44,872 nt of DNA from Candidatus Woesearchaeota archaeon (lineage in GTDB: Archaea > Nanobdellota > Nanobdellia > SCGC-AAA011-G17 > JACPNG01), in the NCBI GenBank assembly GCA_016185605.1, contig JACPNG010000002.1:1-44872 (forward strand), given 5' to 3'. The position numbers were made by a program, and so were the translations under genes. Below, piece by piece: positions 14,725-23,784 of this stretch. The notes under the pieces were generated by a model. It saw nothing but the letters and a program-made list of their open reading frames with translations, did not search any database and was not told where the DNA came from. The stretch's first letter is position 1, and each line of letters begins with the position of its first letter.

Positions 14725-16392
14725 CTATAAGGGCTTTGACATATATGGGCCGTCTTTATTATATTCCATTTTAGAAAAATATTCCTTTACACCAACTCCA
14801 GAAATTATTAACATCTTGTTTATATCAAATTCTTCTTTCGCTATTTTTTCAGCCTCATTTAATAATTCTTTTCCTAGACCTTTATGCTGTATTATTCCAT
14901 CTTCTCCCAATGGAATGGCTTTTCCATAAACATGTATTTCTCTTATTCCGGCTGATTTACTTGTTATTTCTTTTCTAAAAGGCTTATAAGGAATTCTTAA
15001 TCTTATAAATCCCAATAAAATATCATTTATTATATCCTCAATAGAAATAAATATTTCATCCCCATTAGAAGCTTTGTAATCTTCTCTTAGAATTTTTATG
15101 TTGTTGAAGTCTATTTGTTTATTTTTTTTCTCTCTTCATCTGATGCATTTACATTTTATTCCCCTATCTTTCATTATCTCATGCATATATTGCCTAAAGT
15201 TTGTTATGTCAACCCCATCTATTGTTACTTTAGTTGGAATATCCCTTTGAACCCTCATTACCCTGCAATATTTTGGAATAAATTTCTTTCCTTCTATTAT
15301 TATATCAGCAGCCTCTTCTGTTGTTATTGGCTTGAATAATCCTTTTTTATACTGTTCATATAACGGAGTTCCAGGCATAACCATGCATGGATATATTTTA
15401 AGAGCATCTGGCTTGTAATTTTGATTGGAAAAAATTTCCTTGAAATTATTAATGTCTTCTTCTTTTGTTGATTCCGGTAATCCCTGCATCATATGATAAC
15501 ATGTTTTTAAGAAAGAATCTTTTAACAATTGAGTCGCTTTAATAGAATCATCTATTGTATGGCCCCTGTTTGTTATTTTAAGAATATGGTCATTTAATGT
15601 TTGGATTCCTAATTCCACCCTAGTTGTTCCTAATTTTAATAACTGATTTATGTGATTTTCTTTGCAGATGTCTGGTTTTGTCTCTATGTTCATAACTACA
15701 CATCTTATTCTTGTATTTTCATTTCTTGATTGCTCCTCTTCCAATGAAGTTGAGCCTTTTAATTTCAATAATTTATTCTGTATTCTTTCTATTCTCTCTT
15801 TGCTATGAATATCAGAAGGAAGTTCAAAGAATTTCTTGAACAAATCAAAGTCAAATCCATCTTGATTAAAAAACATTAAACTAAAATCATTCATTGCCTT
15901 TAATGCATCTTTGATGAAAGAATCTTGATAATCTTCTGGGTAGCTTGGAAATGTGCCCCCCATTATTATTAATTCAACCTTTTCAGGAGTCTGATTTAAC
16001 AGAGTATATTGTTCTAATCTATTAAAAACTTGTAGATAAGCATCAAACTTATTTCTTAATGCCCTCATTGAGGCTGGCTCATTTCCAGTATAGCTTTTCG
16101 GGACATCCCCAAAATATGAGTTTGGACCGCCTGGACAGAATGTACAAGTGCCATGGTCGCATGCTCTTGGATAAGTCATTATTGCTATAGGAGCCACTCC
16201 AGACATTGTTCTTACTGGTTTGGTTTGTATGAATTTTATACTTTTATTAGAACTCAAAAGAACTTGAATTAATGAGGGAAGTTTTTTTGGCTTATATGTT
16301 TTAGCTAAATTATCCCTTAACTTCAGAACTCCGTCTACATCTTCTATTTTTTTCTCTTTTATCTCTTTTACTAAATGCTGCAAAAATGTCAT
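14725..16392 (-). CDS. elp3: Elp3 tRNA U34 carboxymethyltransferase with one in-frame UGA
   Basis: Elp3 builds the carboxymethyl group on wobble uridine 34 of tRNA. The radical SAM domain has C78, C83 and C86 in ACDHGTCTFCPGG, and the acetyltransferase domain has HKGLGKELLNEAEKIA and GVGVKEYFSKMEYNKDG. The frame is 555 codons and continuous except for one TGA at 15136-15138 (codon 419). It falls in KCKCIR-TGA-RE, where the family has CxCIRCRE, so the UGA stands for a zinc-site cysteine. Downstream, about 136 codons match Elp3 in the same frame, including DILLGFIRLRIPYKPFRKEI. The second part has no ATG near its beginning (only TTG at 15015). Read-through, a recent nonsense mutation and a sequencing error are all possible. 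Confidence 0.9.
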
Positions 16393-16487
16393 AACCTAAA
16401 TAGAAAAAATGAATTTATAATATTAACTCTATTTTATAGCATAGAAATTCTTTAATATTCTAATCAAATCATTTCAAATATCAGAGC

Positions 16488-18011
16488 ATGATAAAAATAA
16501 TTGATTGTGGAAGCCAATATACTCAGAATATTGCAAGAAGAGTTAGAGAATTAGGTGTATTCACTGAGATTATTCCTTTTCATACTGAACCTAAAAAGAT
16601 TAATAAGAAAGACTTAGAAGGCATTATAATTTCTGGTGGACAGTTTAGTGTATATGATAAAGGTTCGCCTCTATATTCAGAGAAAATATTGAATTTTGGC
16701 GTTCCTATTCTTGGTATATGTTACGGACAACAATCAATTGCTCATTTATTAGGTGGTAAAGTTGAACCAACCCAGAATAGAGAATATGGAGAGACAAAAA
16801 TAGAAATACAAAAAGAAAGTCCACTATTTAGAAATATACCAAACAAAAAACTTCGTGTTTGGATGAGCCATGGAGATATAGTAAAAGAACTACCTCGGGG
16901 TTTTGAGTTAACTGCAATATCACAAAATGGACATGTAGCATCAATGCAAAAAAGTAATATTTACGCTGTGCAATTTCATCCAGAAGTAGATCATACTGAA
17001 TATGGGAGGAAGATACTAGAAAACTTTATAGAAATTTGTGAAGCAGAAAGGAATTGGGATCCAAATAAGGATTACGATAGAATTATAGAAGAGACTAGAG
17101 AAAAATTAAGAGGAAAGATTGGTGTTGGAGGAATAAGCGGGGGTGTTGATTCATCAACCGCTTCTGTTTTAGTTAGTAGAGTTACAGGAAAGAATTATCA
17201 TCCCATATTTGTTGATAATGGATTGCTTAGATTAAATGAAACTGAAGAAGTAAGATCAAGTCTTAATCCTTTGGGATTAAACACCCACTATGTTGATGCA
17301 AGCGAAAGATTTCTTTCTAGATTAAAGGGGATTATAGATCCAGATCAAAAAAGGAAGATTATTGGTCATGAATTCATTGCTGTTTTTGAAGAAGTAGCAA
17401 GAAAGATTCAAAAAGCATCTTATTTAGTACAAGGAACATTATATCCAGATGTTATTGAAAGTGTTCCTTTATATGGAATTTCATCAAAGATAAAAAGACA
17501 CCATAATGTTGGTGGACTACCTGAAAAAATGGGTTTAGAAGTTATTGAGCCGTTTAGATATATGTTTAAAGATGAGATTAGGATAATAGCAGAAGAAAAA
17601 CTTGGTATGCCAAAAGAAATTGTTTGGAGACATCCTTTTCCTGGACCAGGATTAGCTATAAGGATTGTCGGTAGTGACGTTACTTTAGATAAATTAAAGA
17701 TATTAAGACAGGCTGATTATATCTTTATTGAAGAGCTTAAAAGAAGAAGGTTATACTATAAAATTAGTCAAGCATTTGCAGGGCTTAGTAACTCTAAATC
17801 AGTTGGTGTAATGGGAGATGAAGGAACTTACGAAGCTGAAATTAGATTAAGAGCCGTTACAACTAACGACTTTATGACTTCTAATCTTTATCACTTTAGC
17901 AAAAAAACAGAAATAGCTATTGCTAATAGAATAGTAAATGAAGTTAAAGGTGTCAATAGAGTATTTTATGATTGGACACAAAAACCCCCCGGAACAATTG
18001 AATGGGAATAG
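16488..18011 (+). CDS. guaA: GMP synthase, fused glutamine-hydrolysing type
   Basis: Converts XMP to GMP with glutamine and ATP. The class I amidotransferase domain (1-185) has the nucleophile C78 in GICYGQQ and H164/E166 in QFHPEVDH. The ATP-pyrophosphatase domain begins with the P-loop SGGVDSS (217-223), and the dimerisation domain holds RHPFPGPGLAIR and ends KPPGTIEWE. Most archaea encode the two halves as separate proteins; the 507-residue fused form is the bacterial layout and suggests gene transfer. Confidence 0.96.
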   Translation: MIKIIDCGSQYTQNIARRVRELGVFTEIIPFHTEPKKINKKDLEGIIISGGQFSVYDKGSPLYSEKILNFGVPILGICYGQQSIAHLLGGKVEPTQNREYGETKIEIQKESPLFRNIPNKKLRVWMSHGDIVKELPRGFELTAISQNGHVASMQKSNIYAVQFHPEVDHTEYGRKILENFIEICEAERNWDPNKDYDRIIEETREKLRGKIGVGGISGGVDSSTASVLVSRVTGKNYHPIFVDNGLLRLNETEEVRSSLNPLGLNTHYVDASERFLSRLKGIIDPDQKRKIIGHEFIAVFEEVARKIQKASYLVQGTLYPDVIESVPLYGISSKIKRHHNVGGLPEKMGLEVIEPFRYMFKDEIRIIAEEKLGMPKEIVWRHPFPGPGLAIRIVGSDVTLDKLKILRQADYIFIEELKRRRLYYKISQAFAGLSNSKSVGVMGDEGTYEAEIRLRAVTTNDFMTSNLYHFSKKTEIAIANRIVNEVKGVNRVFYDWTQKPPGTIEWE

Positions 18012-18017
18012 AAATAA

Positions 18018-18455
18018 TTATTCAACAGTAAAGCATGCTTCTATATCTTCTTTAAATTCATTGTCATAAACCTTTGCGCAATAGTCTCCATTCCAATCAC
18101 TTGGAATTTTATAGTCTTTTGTCTCTACCCTGTTTGGCCTGCAGATATATCCAGTACAGTCCATAAATGCCTTGGCTCTTCTTCTAGAATTTAATCCAAG
18201 CTGCTCATAGAAAGCTACTTCATCTTTTATTCCAGCACTCCCCGTCTCAACTGTTATATATAGAAAATCTGTTGGTCCAACCACTGGATTAAACTCCTCT
18301 ATTATATTTGGGTCAGATGATAGGTATAATCTTGATAATGTCTTCTGGCTATTCCTAGCTGCAAATCCAGTTAAATCTCCAAATAAGAATCCTATAAAAC
18401 CTAATGCTACAATGACTAATGCTGCCATTACAAGCATCTTGTTATCATTATCCAT
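18018..18455 (-). CDS. Membrane-anchored small extracellular protein, C-x4-C family
   Basis: Function unknown. An N-terminal membrane helix (LVMAALVIVALGFIGFLFG) precedes a domain of about 115 residues with four cysteines: CTGYIC, YCAKVYD and EACF. The same plan and the shared VETG strand link it to the protein at 681-1151. The two probably form a small paralogous family with two disulfides outside the cell. It is convergent with guaA. Confidence 0.75.
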   Translation of the reverse strand: MDNDNKMLVMAALVIVALGFIGFLFGDLTGFAARNSQKTLSRLYLSSDPNIIEEFNPVVGPTDFLYITVETGSAGIKDEVAFYEQLGLNSRRRAKAFMDCTGYICRPNRVETKDYKIPSDWNGDYCAKVYDNEFKEDIEACFTVE

Positions 18456-18542
18456 TATAGGTTTAGGAGATTATTGAATATATAAAGGTTTTTATTGATT
18501 CAAAATAAGAAATTTTATATAAATACAAATTAACAGATTAGT

Positions 18543-19001
18543 ATGCGCTTAAAAAAAAGTGAATTAAATAAACTGCTTGGGAAAAATGATATAGCTCCCT
18601 TCTGGAAAAGGTTAATAGCTTATGTTTTAGATTCATTAATAATAAACTTAATTATTGTTCTTCCATTCAAGGGGATTTTAGACAATGTCTACAAAGGAAA
18701 TCTGTTCAAGATGGGGTTTAATGACATAAAATCAGCTATATTAATAATAACAATAATGTCATTTCTGACTTTATTATACTGGGTATTATTGGAATATAGA
18801 ACCCAGCAGACAATCGGAAAATATCTGATGAATATTTATGTAATGTCAACAAGTAAAAAATTCAGTTTTCTTCAGATAGTTATAAGAAATATCGCAAAGA
18901 TTTCAGCACCTTTATTAATCTTGGATGTTGTTTATATGTTTTATAATAATAATCAAAGATATACTGAAAAATTATCAGAGACAAAAGTTATGGAAAGATG
19001 A
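18543..19001 (+). CDS. RDD-family membrane protein
   Basis: A 152-residue protein with three membrane segments. The RDD signature is at FWKRLIAYVLDSLIINLII, and the second motif is WVLLEYRTQQTIGKYLMNI. The role of RDD proteins is mostly unknown, with transport of ions proposed for some. Its TGA overlaps the sppA ATG (ATGA), so the two are coupled. Confidence 0.88.
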   Translation: MRLKKSELNKLLGKNDIAPFWKRLIAYVLDSLIINLIIVLPFKGILDNVYKGNLFKMGFNDIKSAILIITIMSFLTLLYWVLLEYRTQQTIGKYLMNIYVMSTSKKFSFLQIVIRNIAKISAPLLILDVVYMFYNNNQRYTEKLSETKVMER

Positions 19002-19894
19002 ACAAATTTTGGATTTTTTTCACTGTAGTAATATTTCTATTAGTAGCAAGTTTTAGTCTATCTAGTATATTAAAAGTAGAGGATTTTAGCGACAAGATAG
19101 CAGTTATTCCAATTAAAGGGATTATAACATCTGATGGATTTGAGGAGTTCTTGACAACTAGCGGGGCGTCTTCAACAAAAATAACCCAATTCATAAAGCA
19201 GGCTAATCAAGATAGTAGCGTAAAGGGAATTATATTGGAAATAAATAGCCCTGGGGGAACTGTTGTAGCATCTGAGGAGATAGCCAATGAGGTTAAGAAA
19301 TCTAAAAAGCCGGTAGTTTCACTAATAAGAGAAGTTGGAGCTTCTGGAGCTTACTGGATAGCAAGTAGTTCTAATAAGATAGTTGCTGATCCATTATCAA
19401 TTACTGGCTCAATAGGAGTAGTAAGCTCTTATTTAGAATTTTCTGGATTAATGGAGATGTATGGAGTCAATTATGAAAGATTAGTCGCTGGGGAGTATAA
19501 AGATGCAGGAAGCCCGTTTAGGGAGCTGACTAAGAATGAAAGAGTATTATTGCAAAATAAATTAGATATAATACATGAAGCTTTTATTGAAGAGGTTGCG
19601 AAAAATAGAAATCTTGATAAGAATAATGTAAAGAAAATTGCAAACGGATTTTTTTATCTGGGAAAAGAAGCCAAAGAGCTTGGACTAGTTGATGAGCTGG
19701 GAGACAAGGAATTAGCTGTTAATATTACAAAACAATTAGCCAATATAGAAGATGCTAAATTAGTAACATACGAAGAAAAAATAAGATTTACTGAATTATT
19801 ATCCAGGTTAAGCGCCAATTCATTTTACTTTGTTGGAAGGGGAATTGGAAAAGAACTGTTTAGTTTAAGAAATGATTTTAGATTCGTTGCTTAA
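18998..19894 (+). CDS. sppA: Signal peptide peptidase SppA
   Basis: Membrane-bound serine protease that digests cleaved signal peptides and other small membrane fragments. An N-terminal anchor (about 5-23) is followed by the SppA domain with LEINSPGGTVVASEEIA. The catalytic Ser is S116 in VGASGAYWIAS and the catalytic Lys is K168 in GEYKDAGSPFR. The 298-residue, single-domain size is typical of archaeal SppA. Confidence 0.94.
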   Translation: MNKFWIFFTVVIFLLVASFSLSSILKVEDFSDKIAVIPIKGIITSDGFEEFLTTSGASSTKITQFIKQANQDSSVKGIILEINSPGGTVVASEEIANEVKKSKKPVVSLIREVGASGAYWIASSSNKIVADPLSITGSIGVVSSYLEFSGLMEMYGVNYERLVAGEYKDAGSPFRELTKNERVLLQNKLDIIHEAFIEEVAKNRNLDKNNVKKIANGFFYLGKEAKELGLVDELGDKELAVNITKQLANIEDAKLVTYEEKIRFTELLSRLSANSFYFVGRGIGKELFSLRNDFRFVA

Positions 19895-19956
19895 TTTTAT
19901 AGAATATAAACATAAAATTTATATATCTTCCTATTAAATTTACTTTAGTGGTTATT

Positions 19957-20262
19957 ATGGAATTTGTCGAAGTTTGCGATAAGGACGATTTGCAGGAAGG
20001 GAAGGGCAAAGTAGTGAATGTCAAAGGAAAACAGATAGCATTGTTCAATGTTAACGGGGAATTTTATGCTATTGACAACAAATGCATACATGCTGGAGGC
20101 CCATTGGGAGACGGAAAACTAAGCAGCGATGTTGTGATGTGCCCATGGCATGGGTGGGAGTATAATGTCAAGGATGGCTCAACTGTATTTAACTCAAATC
20201 TAAAAGTAAAAACATACAATGTAAAAGTGGAAAACAACAAAGTTCTTGTTGAGAATGAATAA
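19957..20262 (+). CDS. Rieske-type [2Fe-2S] ferredoxin
   Basis: A soluble electron carrier of 101 residues. The cluster ligands are C43 and H45 in CIHAGGPLGDG and C62 and H65 in CPWHGWEYNV, the two Rieske boxes. It matches ferredoxins of dioxygenase or nitrite reductase type rather than the membrane-bound Rieske protein. I start at the ATG at 19957, where the family's first strand EFVEVCDKDDL begins. A TATA-like TTTATATA lies about 31-38 bases upstream. No partner oxidoreductase is in the window. Confidence 0.92.
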   Translation: MEFVEVCDKDDLQEGKGKVVNVKGKQIALFNVNGEFYAIDNKCIHAGGPLGDGKLSSDVVMCPWHGWEYNVKDGSTVFNSNLKVKTYNVKVENNKVLVENE

Positions 20263-20316
20263 TTATTATTTTTTCATTATATAAATAATTAAAAACTATC
20301 TTATTTCTATAATTAT

Positions 20317-21381
20317 ATGGGATTATTTGATGAGATGCTAAAGGATTCTGAATCTTTGTTTCTTAATCCAGAGCAATTAGATTTTGATTTCCAGCCAAAG
20401 CTAATTCTATATAGGGAGAATGAGCAAAAATATATTGCCTCTTGCATCAAGCCATTATTCCAGAACAGAAATGGAAAGAATTTATTAGTATATGGCAGTC
20501 CCGGAGTCGGAAAAACTGTATCTTTAAAACATGTCATAAATGAACTGGAAGAATATGACAATATATCTTCAATCTACTTAAACTGCTGGAAAAAAGACAC
20601 AGCCCATAAAATGGCATTGGAGATATGCGAGCAGCTTAATTACAAATGGATCCACAACAAAACAACAGATGAGTTATTTAAGGAAATAAAAAATATCCTT
20701 AATAAAAAAACAGCTGTTTTTGTAATTGACGAAGCTGATAAATTAACAGAAATGAACGGGGTTTACTATATTCTAGAAGATATCTACAAAAAGACAATAT
20801 TCTTCATAACAAACAATAAAGACTGGCTTATTAGCTTAGATGAAAGATTAAAGTCCAGGTTAATACTAGAAGAGATAGAATTCAAGCCATATAATTTAGA
20901 GCAAACCAAAGGAATATTAAAACAAAGATTAGATTATGCTTTTGTGGGTAATGTCTGGGAAAATGCTGCATTTAATAAGATAGTGGAAAAGACATTTGAG
21001 TTAAAAGATATAAGATTAGGGTTATTTCTATTGAGAGAAGCCGGAAACATAGCAGAAAATAGCTCTTCAAAAAAAATAAATATTAATCATGTGGAAGATG
21101 CTATGAAAAAATTAGATGAATATAAGACAAAAAACCCAGAGGAATTTGAAGAGGATCTTAATATTCTATTAGAACTAATCAAGCTAAATTCAGGCAAGAC
21201 AATCATAGATATATATGACTTGTATAAAAAGGACAATGAAATATCATACAGGACATTCAAGAGAAAGATAAGCAAGTTATCAGATAACAAGCTTATCAAT
21301 GTAAAAAATACAGTTTCTGAAAAAGGCGGCAAGACATTCATAATAAATTATAGTTCTATGAAAAAATTAGATGAGTTTTAA
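20317..21381 (+). CDS. cdc6: Orc1/Cdc6 family replication initiator ATPase
   Basis: AAA+ protein that marks and melts the replication origin and loads MCM. Walker A is GSPGVGKT (60-67), Walker B ends DEAD at 138-141 in VFVIDEAD, sensor 1 is FFITNN, and a C-terminal winged helix follows. It is 354 residues, slightly short for the family. Origins often lie next to this gene in archaea. The flanks are AT-rich, but I found no clear origin recognition boxes. Confidence 0.9.
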   Translation: MGLFDEMLKDSESLFLNPEQLDFDFQPKLILYRENEQKYIASCIKPLFQNRNGKNLLVYGSPGVGKTVSLKHVINELEEYDNISSIYLNCWKKDTAHKMALEICEQLNYKWIHNKTTDELFKEIKNILNKKTAVFVIDEADKLTEMNGVYYILEDIYKKTIFFITNNKDWLISLDERLKSRLILEEIEFKPYNLEQTKGILKQRLDYAFVGNVWENAAFNKIVEKTFELKDIRLGLFLLREAGNIAENSSSKKININHVEDAMKKLDEYKTKNPEEFEEDLNILLELIKLNSGKTIIDIYDLYKKDNEISYRTFKRKISKLSDNKLINVKNTVSEKGGKTFIINYSSMKKLDEF

Positions 21382-21433
21382 TATACTCTAGTTTAGAAAA
21401 ATATAAAAAGAGTTGTATTAAATTTTGATTAAC

Positions 21434-21694
21434 ATGGCAGAGAAAAAATACATAGTCCAGTATGACAGAATAGGATGCATAGGCGCAGCTGCCTGTGTTG
21501 CCTCGCTTCCAGAAGCCTGGGAGATGGATGAAGAGGGAAAAGCCATCCTAAAGGGCGGAAATGGAAAAGGGGATGAGATTTTCGAACTAGAGATAACAGA
21601 AGAAGAGTTAGAAAAGCATATGGATGCAGCTAAAGCCTGTCCAGTTATAGTTATACACATAATAAACAAGGAAACCGGGGAAAAGCTGATTTAA
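21434..21694 (+). CDS. Ferredoxin, probably [3Fe-4S]
   Basis: A small acidic electron carrier of 86 residues. The cluster region reads RIGCIGAAACVASLPEAW and the last ligand is in AAKACPV, giving C15, C21 and C69. In the usual C-x2-C-x2-C the second Cys is here replaced by Ala, which is expected to leave a 3Fe-4S cluster. The ATG at 21434 is chosen over a TTG 9 bases upstream. Cdc6 ends 52 bases before. Confidence 0.85.
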   Translation: MAEKKYIVQYDRIGCIGAAACVASLPEAWEMDEEGKAILKGGNGKGDEIFELEITEEELEKHMDAAKACPVIVIHIINKETGEKLI

Positions 21695-21728
21695 TAGTTC
21701 TTCATTATATATTTTCCAGTATATTCCT

Positions 21729-21770
21729 AGCGGACACAGCGGACAACTGTGCGCGTCAGGCTTATAAATA
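21729..21770 (+). promoter_or_regulatory. Repeat-rich promoter region of the two small genes
   Basis: Two direct 9-base repeats, AGCGGACAC and AGCGGACAA (21729-21746), stand side by side. They overlap an inverted pair CACAG/CTGTG with a 7-base spacer (21735-21751). A TATA box TTATAAATA follows at 21762-21770. The GC-rich patch stands out in the AT-rich surroundings and looks like a regulator-binding site. The regulator is unknown. Confidence 0.45.
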
Positions 21771-21812
21771 AAATTCTCTTATATCATTAATAATCATCCA
21801 GGTGGTGAGAAT

Positions 21813-21950
21813 ATGGAAACTACTGCTATTAGTGGGAGCTATCCAAACTTAGATATGGGATTAATCGAAGTCATATTCAGCAAGCAATTAAGGAGCTTGA
21901 GGATAAAAGAAGAAAATAAAAAGAGAGGTGGTAAAAATGGACATATATGA
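21813..21950 (+). CDS. Small protein, 45 residues
   Basis: Not recognised. It begins METTAISGSYPNLDMGLIEV and ends in a basic tail. A strong ribosome-binding sequence AGGTGGTGA (21800-21808) lies 4 bases before the ATG and a TATA box lies 43-51 bases before it. Its 3' end overlaps the start of the next small gene, whose own AGAGGTGG site is inside this reading frame. Confidence 0.55.
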   Translation: METTAISGSYPNLDMGLIEVIFSKQLRSLRIKEENKKRGGKNGHI

Positions 21951-22035
21951 GAACAAAGAGATAAGGGAGCTGCTGGAAAATGATGTGATAGATGAGATTG
22001 AAGAGGGGTTTATGCTTGGCTATATAGAGTCTTAG
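21937..22035 (+). CDS. Small acidic protein, 32 residues
   Basis: Encodes MDIYENKEIRELLENDVIDE followed by IEEGFMLGYIES. The ATG follows AGAGGTGG by 6 bases, so translation initiation is well supported. It overlaps the preceding gene by 14 bases and the convergent DUF460 gene by 26 bases at its 3' end. The acidic, amphipathic content suggests a protein partner or regulator; nothing more can be said. Confidence 0.55.
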   Translation: MDIYENKEIRELLENDVIDEIEEGFMLGYIES

Positions 22036-23152
22036 CCCTTTCTTTTTTATAATTTTTTATCACATTATTGAGAATATTTATTTTTTCCATTTCATTCTTT
22101 AAAGACTCTTTGCTTATCAATATGAAATTATCCTCTTCTTTTACATCTAATTTCTTAACATCAATAAATATCTTGTTTATTTTATCCATTATCAGCTTAT
22201 TTGGCTCTGTTTTATAGATTATTACATTTATATTGTTCTTAATCTTATCAAACAATTTTTCACTAAAAACATTTGGATCAAAAACAAATATTGTCTCATT
22301 GCTATATTCTTTGATGTCCCTGCTTAGATTGTCTATTTTACTGACTAAAATGTATTTGTCCATTAATTTAAGGTAAGAATTTAAGATATTTATTTTATTT
22401 TTTAATTTTCCAATCTCAAATAAATTATTATTCATCTCAGAGTTTAATTCAGATATTCTCTTATCTTTGAATCTTAATGATTCTGTTATCTTTTTGTCTA
22501 TATTAATCTCTTTTTTATCTAGCTTCCATTTCAGCTCATTTAATTCATTAGATAATCTTGTATTCTGCTGTTTTAATAACATAACCTCATCTTTTTTACT
22601 TTCTATATTGATCTTCGTCCTTTGTCTCTTTCTTTTTTTCTCAATTTTTTCCTCGTGTTTTTCCAGACTATCAACTATTTCCTTTATTGTCATACTAGTC
22701 AATATTGCCAACTCTATAACATCATATTTTAATTCTAATTTGTTATTTTTTGCAAGATAATTTTCTATTTTGCTGAATAAACTCCTTTTTCTCTTGAACG
22801 CAATTATTGCAGAGGCTAAAGCATCTCTCTCATGATCATTGGAAGTTTTATATTCTTTAGTTAATTCCTTTTTCTCCTCCACTTTTATGTTATAATATGG
22901 CGAGATTATCTTTGAGCCGACTTTCCGGGAGACTTTCTTTATAAAATAAGGAATTTCCTTTACATCAGTTCCGATTAACAATATCTTGCCGTGTTTTATA
23001 ACATCTAAAATCAAAGAGCTGAAGCTATAGTCTTTTTTGCTTTTAACTTCTACCAAATTTCCATCAATATCAAGAACAGCATAGGCAGTAGTAGTTCCAG
23101 GATCTATTCCCAAAATCAATAATTTTTTCACTTTTTGTATGTCTCTTACCAC
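22010..23152 (-). CDS. DUF460 RNase H-like protein with coiled coil
   Basis: An archaeal protein of unknown function, 380 residues. The N-terminal RNase H/RuvC-like fold shows ILGIDPGTTTAYAVLDIDG and, later, DHERDALASAIIAFK, which carry the acidic residues of that fold. A long Lys/Glu-rich coiled coil (about 155-260) follows, then a C-terminal domain that I cannot assign. The start is GTG at 23152; another GTG 21 bases downstream is possible. Confidence 0.85.
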   Translation of the reverse strand: MVRDIQKVKKLLILGIDPGTTTAYAVLDIDGNLVEVKSKKDYSFSSLILDVIKHGKILLIGTDVKEIPYFIKKVSRKVGSKIISPYYNIKVEEKKELTKEYKTSNDHERDALASAIIAFKRKRSLFSKIENYLAKNNKLELKYDVIELAILTSMTIKEIVDSLEKHEEKIEKKRKRQRTKINIESKKDEVMLLKQQNTRLSNELNELKWKLDKKEINIDKKITESLRFKDKRISELNSEMNNNLFEIGKLKNKINILNSYLKLMDKYILVSKIDNLSRDIKEYSNETIFVFDPNVFSEKLFDKIKNNINVIIYKTEPNKLIMDKINKIFIDVKKLDVKEEDNFILISKESLKNEMEKINILNNVIKNYKKERAKTLYSQA

Positions 23153-23199
23153 CCCTTCATAAGCGTTAATTATTAAAAGACAGTATATTTAAAAAATTT

Positions 23200-23784
23200 A
23201 TGAAAGTTTTGGCATTTACTGATTCTCATGGCGACAGGAGAGCCATAAAAGAAATTGTAAAAAAATCCAGACTTGTAGATGTTGTTGTGTGTGCAGGTGA
23301 TCTGTCAAACTTTAGCACAGATTTGGAAATTCTACTTAAACAATTAAGCAAGATTGAGAAACCATTGTTAATTATACATGGCAATCATGAATTGGATACA
23401 GAATTAAGAAAATTATGCAAGAAATATGGATTTATTTTTATGCATAAAAATCAATATAAAATTGATAATTACTTGTTTGTTGGATTCGGAGGGGGCGGTT
23501 TCTCAAAGATTGATAAAGAATTTGAAGATTGGAGCAAAAACATAAGAAAAAAAAGAGATGAAATCATGATATTGATAACTCATGCTCCAGTCCATAATAC
23601 AAAACTTGATTTTCTTTCAAGAATAGGACATGTCGGCAACATCTCAATAAGAAAATTCATAGAAAAGAAAAACCCAGAGCTAACAATATGCGGGCATTTT
23701 CACGAGAATTTTGGCGTTGTTGACAAAGTAAAGCAGACGAAAATAATAAATCCCGGAAAATACGGAAAAATAATAAAAATTTAG
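23200..23784 (+). CDS. Calcineurin-like metallophosphoesterase
   Basis: A 194-residue phosphoesterase. The metal-binding motifs are all present in order: FTDSHGD, GDLSNF, HGNHELD, THAPVHNTKLD and CGHFHE. The family cleaves phosphodiesters; the substrate here is unknown. It is divergent from the DUF460 gene, with a gap of 47 bases. Confidence 0.92.
   Translation: MKVLAFTDSHGDRRAIKEIVKKSRLVDVVVCAGDLSNFSTDLEILLKQLSKIEKPLLIIHGNHELDTELRKLCKKYGFIFMHKNQYKIDNYLFVGFGGGGFSKIDKEFEDWSKNIRKKRDEIMILITHAPVHNTKLDFLSRIGHVGNISIRKFIEKKNPELTICGHFHENFGVVDKVKQTKIINPGKYGKIIKI

Noticed and set aside
14725-15015. A separate acetyltransferase gene after elp3
   Set aside because: The frame matches the C-terminal domain of Elp3 and is in register with the upstream part; it has no proper start codon of its own, so I merged them.
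14690-15140. Selenocysteine at the Elp3 UGA with a SECIS element
   Set aside because: I see no GC-rich stem-loop right after the UGA (the next bases are an A-rich run) or in the 35 bases after the gene, where an archaeal SECIS would be expected. Sec is not excluded, but nothing here supports it.
20263-21433. Replication origin next to cdc6
   Set aside because: Flanks are AT-rich, but I found no repeated origin recognition boxes or long dyads. The repeats at 21729-21751 are better placed as a promoter element.
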